NCBI GenBank assembly: GCA_020091685.1
Contig: CM034599.1
Location: 1,555,641 to 1,619,640, forward strand
DNA from: Lutjanus erythropterus
Taxonomy: Eukaryota; Chordata; Actinopteri; Lutjaniformes; Lutjanidae
DNA: 64,000 bases
Direction: 5' to 3'
A model generated the notes under the pieces. That model did no database searches. It was not told where the DNA came from and worked only from the letters and a program-made list of their open reading frames with translations. Positions 34,122-46,960 of this stretch are shown piece by piece. Position 1 is the stretch's first letter. The number at the start of each line of letters is the position of its first letter. The position numbers were made by a program, and so were the translations under genes.

Positions 34122-34128
34122 ACACACA
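34074..34128. repeat. (CA)n microsatellite
   Basis: About 55 bp of ca repeats with one interruption (cacatacac). Inverted relative to the (GT)n at 33882-33925. Confidence 0.95.
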
Positions 34129-34225
34129 AAAAGACATTTGTAATTTGTAGTAACATTAGATCCCAGATGACACATAAGATGAAATGCATTTTTAAAGGGA
34201 ACTTCAGTGATTTCTTATTGCACTT

Positions 34226-34669
34226 CAGGGGGTATTTCCAGACTTTTTTTTGACAGGGGGGCAGAAGTGGGGCCCTGATTGATGAAGTGTGTGCGGACAT
34301 GCACGTACATGCACACTCACACACATGCACTGGAACAAAAACAGCATAAAGCACTTGTACCTTTATTCTCAGGATTCCACCATGAAAAATAGTTTTATTT
34401 TGTGATTTATTATTTATTCACCCATTTGCTATTTATAGTTTTTTGTGTTTGTTTTTTGTTTTTGTGAGTGGCATAAAGGGAACTACAACTAAAATTTCTT
34501 TATAAAAAACTTAAAATTAGACAACATCACAAAAGAAAACATTGCACATTTATAAATAATTGTTCAACAGTTAAAACTGAGGTCCCGCCTCTCACTGGAC
34601 AGATAGCCAACCATATTTGTGGATAATGCGGGGGGCTCATGGGCTTGTCCCCCTCTAGAAACGCCCCTG
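34226..34669. mobile_element. Non-autonomous DNA transposon with 'caggggcgtttctaga' ends
   Basis: The left end 'cagggggtatttccaga' with 'tgacaggggggca' is the approximate inverse of the right end 'cttgtccccctctagaaacg' plus 'cccctg'. About 444 bp, non-coding. I know this terminal sequence from other fish genomes. Confidence 0.6.
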
Positions 34670-35757
34670 CTTCCATTAGGCTGCTTTAAGATTCAAGAGA
34701 TTTGCTGCATGCATACGTGTACGTGTACAGCAGCAGTGAAATGAGATTGCAGCAACTCGGAAAACTGTACAAAGAACAAACACGAAAGAATAAAAAAACA
34801 TAGATAGTATAACAGAGAAGCTTGTTGTCAGAACTAGTCAGTCCAGTCAGTCAGAACTAAAGAAGCATCTTTGATGAGAGGCAAAATGTCTTCAAGAACT
34901 CTACCAAGTCCAGTTGCCTTTTGCTAATGCTGTATTTCTAATGCATTGCTAGCAGGTCCTTAGTAAAAACTTTCCCTCAGAAAATTAGCTGTCTCTTAAA
35001 AGTGAAAGAATTTATGGAGCATCAGTCAATGGCTGAATTTATGGTGACCGAAGTGGAGGAGGAGACATCAAGACATGTTCTTCAGGACAGAGAAAACATG
35101 AGAAAATACAGCACAGAGAAAATGTGCAACTTGTTCCAGAGTGTTTCAAAGTTGGCCAGAGGATGGGTGACATGGCTTTGACAGAAAGTATAGATTTGAC
35201 GTCAGCATTAGCATGTCTCAGCTACCTATCCAAACATTAACAGAACTCTGTTTCATATATTCATGTTAGCTAGATTGTTTTATTGAAACTCAAATGTTTG
35301 TGTCGACTCCTGTGAATCTTTGTCTCCTTTCTCGGTTTCACAGTAATATTTTCGAGTTTATTCTTGTTTTCCATTCTGTTTTAGAGAAGCTACTAATGCA
35401 GGGTAAAGGTGTAACCACGGTCAGTGAAGTGCACATGCGCTGTTTTATTGGTGCCTTCAAATGGAGGTCGTGTTGTTTACTGTGTTTATGAGATGAGTCC
35501 ATCATGAACTTGGAAGTTTTCTTTCACGAGTTTTATTTGAATGCAGCGTATGAGCCTCAGTCTAAACAGTTGGGTGGGGAGACAACATGAGAGGCTTATC
35601 CAGCGCTCTGTAGTGAACCTTAGCTGAGGGAAATATCTTGTTCAGAGAGAAAACTTGAAACTTGACTTTATCTGTCAAACCCCAAAGAATCTTAAAATGC
35701 CCAAAAATGCAACTCAATAGCATCATGACAAAGGCTGAGTATTACTACTTGATAGCT
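34670..35757. other. Intergenic lgi3/fgfr1a, no feature seen
   Basis: Unique-looking AT-rich sequence without exon-like, RNA-like or repeat structure that I could support. Confidence 0.4.
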
Positions 35758-36042
35758 TTAAAGGTACAGCATGTAAAATTTAAGGCAGTAATTGAATATA
35801 ATATTCATAAGTATGTTCTCATCGGTGTATGATCACCTGAAAATAAGAATTGATGTGTTTTTATTACCTTAAGATGAGCCTTTTATACCTACAGAGGGAG
35901 CAGCTCCACTTTCATGGAGGTCGACATGCTGCACCACCATGTTCCTACAGTAGTCCAGAAAGGACAAACCAAACACAGGTCTAGATACCAATCTGCAAGC
36001 TTACCACAAGATGCCAAAAAATACTATGTACTGGTCCTTTAA
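35758..36042. mobile_element. 'ttaaaggtacagcatgtaa' MITE
   Basis: It opens with 'ttaaaggtacagcatgtaaa' and closes with 'actatgtactggtcctttaa', an imperfect inverted repeat. The interior includes 'gatcacctgaaaataagaat' and 'ctacagtagtccagaaagga', as in a very common teleost element. About 285 bp. Confidence 0.65.
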
Positions 36043-36179
36043 CGTATCGATGGACATAACCCAGTTACAAGTCGTCCTGAAACTTCTCTAGTCAAACAAC
36101 AGCTGCATTCTCTCCTTTTTGTACGCAGATTTAGGAAAAATAAAGATTATTTGTATGCGTTTGCTTGCAGCCAATCACC

Positions 36180-36450
36180 AAGTGTTCTTTGATTTAACTA
36201 AATTTTGAGCATTTATTTTTATCTTTCTTATCTAATTTGAATTCTTTACTATTGAGTTACACTGTACTTTATTCTTAGCGTTGCACTTAGACCTTGCACT
36301 GCTTTACATTTAAATTATTGCTATATTTTATTCCATTTTATTTATGTCATTGTTTTAAAGTTTCATTCCTCTCTCATTCCTCATTCATTACTGTGTATTT
36401 TATTGTTGTGTTTTACAAGTAAAGCACTTTGTAACGCTGGTTTTGTGCTA
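36180..36450. repeat. Possible retroposon 3' tail
   Basis: The T-rich run ends 'acaagtaaagcactttgtaa', typical of 3' tails of fish LINE/SINE families. The body is too diverged to classify. Confidence 0.3.
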
Positions 36451-37995
36451 TAGTTGTTGTACTAGAGTTGAAAAATTAATGCATAAAATGTGGAGAGATT
36501 ATTTCAGGAAAGCTTCCATTAAGATGTCGGGTCTCAAATGAAGTAGAAAGACAAAGAAAATCAAATAAAGTCCTCTGTTGGTTTCTGTATCACTCATAAT
36601 TGTATTAAACAACACCCAGACTCAGACTTGAGCCTCCCTGCCTGGTAAACAACCACATCTCTCCAACTCCTGCCTCCAGTTTGTAGCTTTTAATAAAAAT
36701 CAAAAGTCCAATCTGAGATAACCCTGATTACATCATCAGATTACTGATTACATGATAATTTGGAACATGGACTTCTGGAAATTGTTTTCAACAAATTGTG
36801 CTCTCTTGCACTGAAATATTTGTTGCACAAAAATAAACTCCAGGTAACAGACACACTGTTACAACATGACAACTCAACCACATCAGACAAACCTGCCGAC
36901 TGACTCCGGCTCTTGACACCAGGGGACGCTGTTCACCACAGTATGAAATCCCTCCAGTGCAGGCGACTGTGCAGAGAGTGTGTGAATGACTGCTGACAGG
37001 GCTGCAGCCTCAGTGCCAGGCATTACCAGCCTCAACTCACAACGACTCTGTTGTCACAAGGACAGACATCCTGAAACACGCTGTCCTGTCTGTCCAGGTC
37101 TCAGCACAGTGTCCCAACAGACACTGCATGTGGTCTGCAACATCTGATCCACAGCAGCAGTTTTTGCACTAATATTAATGCAGATGGTACCTCTATGTAC
37201 AGTAGGTCATATAAATGAAATGTTTGATTTTGTTTGTCCTTTCTTTCTTTCTTTCTTTCTTTCTGTCTTTTTGTCCCATGTTCTCTGATGTACGCCTACT
37301 GCAAGCTATGAAATGAAATAAAAAGCATTATCTTGATGGATGAAAGAGGAAAAAGCTCTTCAGGGGCTTCATTTGAAATCTGTTAGATGTGTTTTCTTTG
37401 CCGCAGGACAGTTTGATGTTTATCAGTGACTCTGGTGTATTTGAACAGAAATCCGTCTGTGCAGTCTCACTGTATGTAACAGACATTTCCAGAGTGATTT
37501 CTCATGTGAATCAGTCACAGAATTATGGGTGGTGTCTCTTCTGGAATGCCATTTCCTGAGCAGCAGCTATTTTTATGGTTTATTTTCTTTTGTGTTTCGG
37601 TGCAGCGTGTTTGCGTGCGTCTTAGCATTTTTTTTGTTCTGTCTGTATTTGTGGATTTATGTAAGTTATGCTCAGTGAGGAGCAGTTAATGCCTGAGCTT
37701 ACTCCTTGCTGAGCTCCACCCAATTCAAACCTCCGGTGGGAACCGGCATAATTGCATGGCATAGAGAACGGAGCATGAAGCAGCAGCTGGAAAACCCTGT
37801 GTGAGGCCGAGGAATCTGCTGAGATTAATGCACAGAATCGTCTCTATACATGTATACTTAGCGACTTAATCACAGGTTTCAGGCTAAAATACTGTTTTGG
37901 AAAAAGTGCAGAGTGACATAAACCAGTTATCACATCAAAGAAAGAATGATTTCATCTTCAGAAGCAACTATTTTGTATTTCGAATGACTTACCTC
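36451..37995. other. Intergenic, with a possible regulatory block at 37680-37830
   Basis: Mostly featureless. A (CTTT)n run lies at 37239-37264. The stretch 37680-37830 lacks repeat signatures and holds 'ggcataattgcatggcat' and 'gctgagattaatgcacag'. Confidence 0.35.
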
Positions 37996-38403
37996 TTAAG
38001 GAATAGTTGGACTTTCTGGGAAATACGCTTATTTACTTTCTTGCCAAGAGTTAGATACCAGTTGCAGGCCTGTGCAGTAAATATGAAGCTGGTGCCAGCA
38101 GCTGGTTAGCTTAGCTTAGCAAGGAAACAGCTGGCCTGGCTCTGTCCAAACAGAATACCACCACCTCTAATGCTGACTGATTAATATGTAATATCTTGTT
38201 GGGTTTATATAAACAAAGAAGTGAAAATGTGTTAATTATTATGTTTTAGTGGCGGTAGGTGGATGTTTTTAACCTTTGGGCAGAGATGCCTAGCTGTCAT
38301 GTTAAGCTAGCCATGGCTTCATACTTTGCACACAAAACTGAGAGTGATATCTAACTCTTGCAAAAACAAGCATGTTTCACAAAATATCAAACTATCCCTT
38401 TAA
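37996..38403. mobile_element. 'ttaaggaatagttggac' palindromic MITE
   Basis: Opens 'ttaaggaatagttggacttt' and 'gggaaatacgcttattt'; closes 'atatcaaactatcccttta'. Contains 'ggttagcttagcttagca' and 'ctggcctggctctgtccaaa', diagnostic of a very abundant percomorph repeat. About 408 bp, non-coding. Confidence 0.75.
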
Positions 38404-38449
38404 TGTACTTTTATGTTTTTATTATTAACAGTAAGTTAAAACTTGCCTT

Positions 38450-38905
38450 AAAGCTTTAATATGTAACATTCCTGCATTAAAACTCTAGATATAATTATGT
38501 ATTTTGTTGAGCTGTGTACTTACATTATCCCAAATGTTTCAACAATGTTCAAATGTAGAGAAATCCACATTTTGTTCAGGTTAACAGTGCATTTCCTCCC
38601 AGCCATTGCTAGCTAGTTGCTAGTTGCTAGTTGTCTGAGAAAACACCGGCTACATCACAGAGTGAAAAAGTTGTGGAAATGACATGAATAAATCTTAAAT
38701 ATTACCCCGTCCACAGACTTGATTTATGCCAGTCACATCAGATAGATTTTCATCAGTTATGGTGGCTGTTTAAAAGTGAAAATAATAACTCCAACGATCC
38801 CCCATTACGTCACAATCAAAAGTTATCAAAGTACATCATTTGTTGTGGTTTTAATCTGTGAAAAACAAGAAGCGTCAGGACTTACACATTGTATGTTTAA
38901 TTCTT
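38450..38905. mobile_element. 'ctttaatatgtaacattc' MITE
   Basis: Left 'aaagctttaatatgtaacat' and right 'cttacacattgtatgttta' form an imperfect inverted repeat. The interior 'gttgagctgtgtacttacat' is shared with a common fish repeat. It lies about 45 bp after the previous element. Confidence 0.55.
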
Positions 38906-40817
38906 ATTTAAACTGACAATAACTGACTTTTTGGCCATTAGAGGGCAGCAGAAAGGCAACAATAAAGGAAACAAAATGTGCTTGTGGTTATGCAGAAGTC
39001 TCTGCTCGACAACAGCAACATGGACGCCATGGAATATTCCTGTCTAGAAGCCACCGAGGCTAACAGTTTAGCGAGCTAATGAGCAGGTAACGCAATGCAG
39101 GAAATGCAAAGGTGTAATGAAAAGATAAAGCTGTCGAGAATTTCAACATTTTCCTCAGACAGATTACAAAATTATGAAGAAAAACTATATATGACTCAAG
39201 CTCAAATGTGAGAGTGAATCACAGTTAAGTTGTGGCCAGAAAGATAAAGAATGTGCTAAAAAAGCTTTGTAAAAAGCTGAGGGGAGCTGCAGACTGAGCT
39301 GATGATTTGTCCATCACTACATGGACATGTTTATACACTCTACTGAGTGCTTTGCCTCTTCTCCGCTCCCCTACAGCGCCAGCGTTAGCTTAGAAAGTCT
39401 GCTGACATCAACCAGCAACCAGCACCCACCACAAACTCTAACACAAAGTCCAAAGTCAAAGCTAATTTTACTACAGGACATGAAATATATTCCTATATTT
39501 TGGATTTAGATAGCTAATGTTAGGCTATGTTAGCTTGCTTGCTATTGGTGACGAATTGCTAGCTAGCTAACGTAGCAAAAGTGAGTTAATAATATTAGGT
39601 AATTCATTCATTTAATTCAAGACTCCTGGGCAGGTCTGGCTAGTAAATTGGCATGCTTGCCATTTGCAAATGAGTTTATCAGCTAACGTTACGAAACAAA
39701 CCATGCCAGATCCATGTAGCTTAGCTACGTTACAGCTGGCTAAGCTTAGCATGCTTGCTTGCTAATGTTATAACTAGCAAAATACTCGTCAAACCAGCTT
39801 GCCATATTACTTCACCAGGAAATTTCATCTGTTATACGGATATATTTTGACACATCTGTTGATTTGGTAAATAGTAAATGATGTAACGGTACAAAGCAAA
39901 GGTGTGTGACCAACAACAGCTTTCTACGGGTCAAGCGTGATGCAAGGCAGGCACAGCCAACTAGCTAAATGTAACCTAAACTAAACTGAAGTTGGCCAGC
40001 TGATTGTGGCTTGGCTGTGCACTGTGGGTTTGGCGTTGGCTGATGGGATGATTTGCAAACGGCAAATTAAAACAAACCATAATTACCATAATATTTTTAG
40101 TATGTTTGAGGGAATGTAAATTGTATTAAGGAGCATTCCAGTCAAAGGTCTTTTCAGTGAAACACATCAGGCTGTGATCAACAGCAGCAGCGAGGACAAA
40201 CTCTGTCTGATATTGTACAGCATTAACAGCTGTGCCTCTTGCTTCATATCAACTTGTAATAAAGGAAAGTTCAGCCAAGCTACCACCCCTCGCTCTGAGA
40301 GCTCCACATCATAACGAGCACTTGGCCGTGCTGAGTTGGGCAAAAATTAGTCATCAAACATCACAAAGCGCTCCTGTCTCCGGTGCCAGACTCTCACCAT
40401 CTCATTATATCCTCTGCCGTCTAAAATCAGAGCGTTTCACCTCCTCATCAGCCGGCCCTGCTTCACCCTGTTTGGATAACTCTAACTCTACGTCACAGCA
40501 CACACGTTTAACACTGACTTTGTTCAGCTCAGTTTCAAACCCACATCCCATTCTGATTACGGGCCAAGGAGCCTGAAAAGACCTCTCTGTCTGTCTGTTT
40601 CCAGTTCTGTTTGGTTTTCACGGTTTCGCCTCCTGGCTGCACAGGAAGCAGCAAAAACAAAATAGGAAGAAAGACGAAATCTGTTTCACCTCAGTTCTTT
40701 TCAGGGAAAATCCCAGCTGCTGCTGCAGGCGACGAGCTCCATACAGGAGTCACAAAGGTGTTGAGACTTCAGTCAGACATGTACGCACACGTTACGGTGT
40801 TTCCATACTGTAGGTCC
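38906..40817. other. Intergenic, lgi3/fgfr1a middle
   Basis: No gene. Enriched in 'gctagctaac' / 'gttagcttgcttgc' words at about 39500-39780, possibly an old degenerate repeat. Confidence 0.35.
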
Positions 40818-41817
40818 TGTAGGGGAGAACAGGGTAACATGAGCCACTCTTACACCTGATGATTTTACTGCAAAATAAAAGTGTATTTGTTGCACATTAC
40901 AGTTACTATATAACTCAGGTCATTGTGTACCTTTGCAAATTAAAATAAGTCCACAAAACTGGCAGAGGCGGGGTACAATGAAGTACAAATACTTCATTCC
41001 TGTACTTAAGAGTTTTCAGATATATGTACTTAATTTTTGAGAATTGAGTATTTAAATTTTCAAAACAGGGTCATTACTTTAGTTTTTTTTTTTTTTTACT
41101 AATTTGAGGTGAATTCTGTATTATTTTGCATCATTGCAGGCTGCCTTTGCACATCAAGACTGATTTCAACCTAAACTGGAACAATAACCCAGAAAAGACA
41201 AGTCCTTAGTGTGTCTGTCACTGCAAATCATGCATGACAGACGTAACAAGACATAAACAATGTAAAAGACGTGACGAGATGAAACAGACATGAAAGGAAG
41301 ACTGGACTGTGGACAGAAGGTGAGTTTTATACTTTGAGTACATTTCAGAGCCTCTACCTTTTCCACTTTTACTGCAGTAAAGAAGTTGAATCAATACTTG
41401 TACTTTCACCAGAGTTGCTTTTTACACAAGTATCTGTAGTTCTACTCGAGTAAAGGATGTGTGGACTTTTGCCACCTGTGAATATTAGAAAATAATACTT
41501 AAATATAGGTTATTTTGCTTACTGCACATATGTCGCCTATTAGGGGGTAAATTGAGCCACTGACTTAACTTGCCCCAACATCATGGGCACGTTTTACCCC
41601 ACAAAGTAGTTTGACAAAACTATTTAGCACAGTGGCTCAGATCCACTGATATGCTACGGTTTCCTTGTTTTGTGGCTTACTCTGACTTAAATTAACATAT
41701 AATAATGTCCAAAATTGATTTATTTGAATTAAGATACAAGACTGAACTTTAGTAATATGATAAATTCACTTGGCATGACGAGAATCTTGTACCCACTGGC
41801 TCAACTTACCCCGTGTT
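40818..41817. mobile_element. 'taggggagaacagggtaa' DNA transposon relic, interrupted
   Basis: The left end 'gtaggggagaacagggtaac' with 'atgagccac' is the inverse of 'actggctcaacttaccccg' at the right end. Internal 'gggggtaaattgagccactg' and 'aacttgccccaac' repeat the same theme. A second element (40962-41485) lies inside. No coding sequence. Confidence 0.6.
40962..41485. mobile_element. Nested 'gtacttaagta/acttctactcgagtaaag' element
   Basis: Starts 'ggcagaggcggggtacaatg' and ends 'ctcgagtaaaggatgtgtgg' plus 'acttttgccacctgtg', the signature of an extremely common teleost hAT-like MITE. Embedded in 40818-41817, so younger. Confidence 0.6.
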
Positions 41818-42630
41818 GTGTGTCACAGTATTGTGTTTGTCTTGCTGTGCTGTCCTCCTTGCAGCTGCAGTGATTGGCAGCAGTCACCAATCAATCACTA
41901 ATCAGGCTCGGAGTTTAAAAATAGGAAAGAGCAGCAAGACAGAGCCAGTAGGCTCTGTTGTGTTGTTTTTTTGACATTAGACGCCACATGCAGTCAAGAG
42001 TCAGTCAACTCCAACACACCCAAGACCTTCTTGTCATTTCAGAAACCATATTTATTTATTAAAAGAGCTCAAAAAAGTTCCAAACATTGCTTTGAATTAA
42101 CTTCATTTTTGACCTCACTTATTAATAAAAAGATCGTAGTTTGTGCATTTGTCTCAGTTTCCCTTCCTTCTTTTTCCCTGGTTTACTTTAAATTATCATT
42201 ACGCCCTGGACCCTGGACCGTCATTGAACGTAACACTGTGTTGTCCTATACTGCTGGAGACACAAACGCAACACGTCTGCAGCTCCTCTGCAGTTCTTTA
42301 CACAAGGTGATTAACAGAGGTGGACAAGGGCTCAAATAAACAGGCGATTCTGAGGCATTAAATCATTAACTTCATCTTTGTGTGTCTTCATGAGGCCACC
42401 AGCTGATAGATGGTCGAGTCTGAGGACAAACTGACGTCACATGTCCTCCCTGGTGATGCATTCACACGTGGCTGAGAAATTCAATAAGCTAAGTGTTTGT
42501 CACAACGAGCCTGTCGTGTTTGATGAGTCGTCTTTAATAAGCAATCGTAGGGTTACAAACATGCCAATAAAATTTACAATTGTTTCATATTAGACAATAA
42601 AAGGTTAAGGCCTTGAACAAGTCTGTTAAC
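41818..42630. other. Intergenic, no supported feature
   Basis: Contains an open frame at 41971-42339 without any recognisable domain; nothing else. Confidence 0.35.
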
Positions 42631-42689
42631 AGGCTGTGAAATGAAGCTGCAGGGCTGCAGGATACCTTCAGGATTTTACACCAAACTGT

Positions 42690-42985
42690 GCCAAGAAAAC
42701 TGCCGTCCCAAATGGCTCTTATTCCTCGCCTCGCTCCCTCTAAGTGCGGCTCCGTCACTGGGAGGTATGTCAGCCAATCTCATCCCGGCCTCAATTCAAT
42801 TAAAGAGAGTACAAAGACATATGGCTCAGGGGCGAGTGATGTGATTAGAGTCCTGTGCACGACGACGCTGCAGCTTTGATTCATACCCGCTCTTATCTGG
42901 TCACTCGCAGTGACAGGATGAAACAACCGAACCGAGGAGCGAGCAGCAGGGAGCTCCCTCAGGTGGGCCGCAGGAGCCTCGAGGA
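42690..42985. promoter_or_regulatory. Candidate conserved non-coding block
   Basis: A repeat-free, more GC-balanced stretch between AT-rich repeats. It contains 'tcaattcaattaaagaga', 'ggctcttattcctcgcctc' and 'gcgagtgatgtgattagag', with homeodomain-type TAAT/ATTA cores. Purely a composition and motif impression; function unproven. Confidence 0.25.
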
Positions 42986-42989
42986 GCGT

Positions 42990-44490
42990 TTAAAGGCCTC
43001 CTGAACTGGTCGGATTGTCTTTATTGCTGCAGAAAAGACACGCTGCAGTCACCAAACTAGGAAAGTGCATGCAGTAGAGTGCAGATGGTGAAGCACCTAC
43101 TGCAATGCCACCACAACTGCCAGATGCAACCAGCAGAAATTTGCAAAGTTTTGAGCAGTATAGTTTTTTGTACAGTTTAGTGTAAGATTTCATATGTCAA
43201 CTGTTGTGGCCCCTACCGGCTGGTTAAGAGTATAGAGTCAGCAGTCGGTATAAAACAGTCAATGCAATAGATTTTTCAAGGTTTTTCAGAAATTGTGAAT
43301 GGGTACAGTTGTATGTGACCTTAGCTGCCCATGCACACTAACAAACACAACCTATCACATGATCGTCCCCAGAGATAGCAGAGACGTATTTTCTGTTGAT
43401 CAACACTCTGACATTTGGAGACTCAGGGGATCGGGAACATCCTCCACACCGAAGGCCGAGCTGCTGTCTTAGTTTTCAGTCGGGACAAAGCAGAGGAGCA
43501 ACTGTAGCTCAGCCCTCCCCGAATCCTTGAGCCGAGCTGCCATAAAAGACAGGCGATACGCCTCCTGGGACGGGGATGTGTCGAAGGAATGTGTGTGCAG
43601 GTATCCCGCTGCCTGTGGGGACGGCGGAGAAAGGCCCAGCGCACCAGTTGATCCTGTTTGATAAAGGCCCTGACAGGCCCAGATTATATGTCTCAGCCTG
43701 GAGGAGGTGTCTGTGTCTCATTCCTGCGCTGAAGAAAGTCGATCTGGTGGGAAAGAGGCGGGGCCATGCCTGTAGGCGTCAGGTTTTGTATGGACGCCAG
43801 CACACACACCTTGTCGGGCAGACACCACCGCCACCCCCCTGCGAGCTCGACACCAAACAAACAGCCTCATCCATCTCATTTACCTGACCACACCCGTGCC
43901 TCCAGACGCCATAAATACTCTTTCCACAAATCAGGACAGACGAGTGTTTGGATACCAGAAACTTTGGCCTTAAAATGTCTTATTTTCTTATTTACTTTTG
44001 AGGACTTTTTAAATAGACCCCACAAATTACAGTGTTATTTTGTACAGGTACTAAGAAACACCAAACTGCAGTGTAAATAAAAAACATTATATCGATTTCT
44101 CATTCCAATATATCACTTTCCACAATAACAAAACAAAGATGTACAATCTTAACAACAAAACAAAATGTATGTAAAAGACAGAACAGAGAAAAAAAATACA
44201 AAACAAGACTTACACCAACACCCATCTGCTCCACCTGAATACACAACATCTGTACTGTCCTACAAAGGAAAAAGGCAGGAACTTCTCCGAGTGCAGAACT
44301 GAGAAAAATGACTCTAACCTTTTCTGTTGTCGAGCCAAAATACTTGCATGTGTCATATCTTTATATCATGTTATTGTTTCTACATTTTAATCCTGACCTC
44401 TGATTTGACCTTTGACCTTATTTGGAAGTTCCTGTATGTACCAGGTTTGAGTGCGTAGACAACACTTTTTTTTTCTTTTCTTTATGCACA
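42990..44490. other. Intergenic, GC-richer stretch at 43,400-43,920
   Basis: The frames at 43423-43721 (minus) and 43576-43887 (plus) overlap each other and show no domain or splice-consistent homology. I treat them as chance frames in GC-richer DNA. Confidence 0.35.
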
Positions 44491-44694
44491 CAGTGCTTGA
44501 TCAAAGCCCAAGATGACGTCCTCAAATGTCTTATTTTGTCCACAACTCAAAGATATTCAGTTTACTGTCAGAGAGGAGGAAAGAAACCAGGAAATAGTCA
44601 CAACCAAAAAGCTGAAATCAGAGAATTTGGACTTATTTTAGATGCAGACTGATTTAATAGTTGTTTAATAATAGATTTATGGTTGCAGCTCTAA
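44491..44694. mobile_element. Truncated 'gggctgcaac' DNA transposon, copy 4
   Basis: Keeps 'agatgacgtcctcaaatgtc', 'tgtccacaactcaaagatat' and the right end 'atggttgcagctctaa'; the left end is missing. Confidence 0.55.
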
Positions 44695-44749
44695 GCATTA
44701 CATGTTCATTTTAGGTTATTTTTGTGTCCAGCTGTTTCCTTTGTTGTGC

Positions 44750-44910
44750 ACAATTTTTTGATTGATTGATTTATTTAAAGACCAAAAAATGTTTTTTCAT
44801 TAGGGGCCATGATAATTAATCCTAAAAATGTAATCCTGCTAATAAACCCTATTTTTACTAGATGTATCTGTAATCTGATTACGTCTTTTTTGTCTGTGAC
44901 TCCCCAAACC
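44750..44910. repeat. 'gtaatctgatta' dispersed repeat, second copy
   Basis: Shares 'ttttttcattaggggccatg', 'atgtaatcctgctaataa' and 'ctgtaatctgattac' with 31900-32185. Confidence 0.5.
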
Positions 44911-46474
44911 ATGAATGTGGATGTGAATGAGTGTGAGTGCAGAACTTTGAGTGGTCAGACGACTAGAAAAGTTTTGTTTAAATGACAGCTGAGTTTATCA
45001 TGATGTTTGTAGCAGAGGGATCTGACACTTCCCACAAAAACTTCTTTGCTTTTGGTTTTTGTGACGTGGAGATCAGAGGGAAAAAGGGCAGCAGCTCAGA
45101 GACGATAGTGAGACACGCAGTGAGTGACGGGCCGTGCCCCAGCCTCACCTCTTCTGTTGTGTCTGTCCCACAGAGCAGCCGGGGCACCGGGGACCTGTCA
45201 TACAGACAGCCATCTCACAAACAGGGGCCCGGGCCCTCTGTGGAGACGGAAACATCAACAACCAGAGAGCGTGGACGAGGAGAGGACACCGACCGCCTCC
45301 GTCTGTCATTTTACTGCAGGAGGCCAACGGATGATGTGCAACCAGGGTAGACAGGGCCTCACCCAAGATAAACACAAATTACACAGTAAATAGAAGAGAT
45401 TATATGATCGGTTTATTCGTTGATCAATTCTTCATATTCATTTACTTTATTGTAAAGTTTATTGTTCATGTTGTTTACACATAATCCTGTAAAACTAGTT
45501 TTTTAAAGGTGCAGTCTGCTCCTTTTGCCACTGCATGCTCCTAAAAACTACCTTTCCTGAATGTTTAGGCAGACATGATCTGTTCCTCTGTCTGCACTGA
45601 GGCTAATGTTTTCAGAAAGGTGCTCATGCATTATCAGTTGAAGGACCAGTGTTGAGTGTTGTTGGTTTTTCTCAGTGAAACAATTTGGCAAATATATCAA
45701 ATATGCAAATTTTCAGACATATTTTAATTTTGGAGAACAGAAATGTAAAAAAATATTATCAAACAATAATTTGGCGGCTCCCTTGCAGTCGCTGTGAGGA
45801 CTTCCTGAGGGTCACAGACCCCCTGTTGAAGACCCTATATGTTATTGTTCTGTAAGTTAAATGTCCTACAATGATCGGTTCTGCTTACTCAGGGAAAGAT
45901 TCCACCGCACATTACTGAGGTTCAGTACAGAGACCGAGACGTCCGGTGACGACATATTTACAGGCCTAAATAATCATTAAAAGTATGACATATTTTGTTC
46001 TGCTGCTAAATGCGTCCTCATGAGTGAACTACACCCTAAACCACCGTGGCCACATGCAGACCCAAAACAGCTGTTCATCATCTTAACTATTGTTAACGAG
46101 GGAGGGAATCCGTCCCAGCGAGAAGCAAACAACAGAAAATTAAAATTCCTCCTCTGTTTGGAAATCAACAATCTATGGTGAAGCAGAGCTGAGCCTGTCT
46201 GCTGCGGTTACCCTCACACGCTTCATGTCTGAGCTCTTTTTATGGACTCAGCATGGGGACGACTGCCTGGACAAGGAGACATGTCTCCTTCACCTTGGAC
46301 ATGGACGCTGGCCAGAGAGATATTCATGAGTTCCAGTATTGGAGTTCCTCTGTGACTGTCTCCTCCACTAAACTCTCCTCCCTCCATCCCATAAATAATC
46401 TGTTCATCTGTGAGGAGACGGAGGAGCTCGAGAACAGGCTGACGTCACCGCTGCTGTTTCCTGCGGGCTGGAAG

Positions 46475-46475
<1 letters not shown>

Positions 46476-46515
<40 letters not shown>
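46476..46515. repeat. (CA)n microsatellite
   Basis: 40 bp of ca repeats followed by a short (CAT)n-like run to 46540. Confidence 0.95.
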
Positions 46516-46516
<1 letters not shown>

Positions 46517-46554
46517 ATCACCAGTACCATCATCATCATCACCACTGCTGCACT

Positions 46555-46960
46555 CTTAGAAACAAAGATACTCACTAGAACCATAAAAGGCTCTTCAGCT
46601 TGTCCCCAGAGGAGAACCCTTTTTGGTTCTTTTATAGAGGTTCCACTTGGAATCCTACCCTAGTTTTCATCTTCAGAGGGTTTTATCTAGAACCCACCCA
46701 TGGGGTTCTGCTGAGAAGTCTTATGGTACGAAAAACCTCTGACAAAAGAATTCTTCAAAGATTTCGACAATCATTGAAGAACTCGTTCATCCATTAAGGG
46801 TTCTTTGGATGAAAAGGGTTCTTAATGGAACCCTTAGTCTTACAAAGAACGGTTGACATACACTTTAGTCAAAAAAGGCTCTTCAGAAGCAAATGGTTTG
46901 GGTTAGAACATCAGCTCTTCAGGAAGAACCCTTTTAGGCCTCTTAGCGTGAGGGTGGTGT
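46555..46960. repeat. Repeat rich in GGTTCTT / AAGAACC words
   Basis: 'ggttctt' or its inverse occurs many times ('gagaacccttttt', 'ggttcttttatagaggttcc', 'aagggttctttggatg', 'gaaaagggttcttaatggaa', 'aagaacccttttagg'). The ends look inverted. It resembles a known type of internally repetitive fish transposon, but the name is not certain. Confidence 0.5.

Noticed and set aside
33786-34354. Cysteine/valine- and histidine/threonine-repeat frames over the GT/CA runs (also at 46.3, 50.6 and 57.2 kb)
   Set aside because: They are translations of dinucleotide microsatellites.
43423-43887. Opposed frames in a GC-richer intergenic stretch
   Set aside because: Overlapping frames on both strands with no domain, no conserved motif and no plausible exon junctions.
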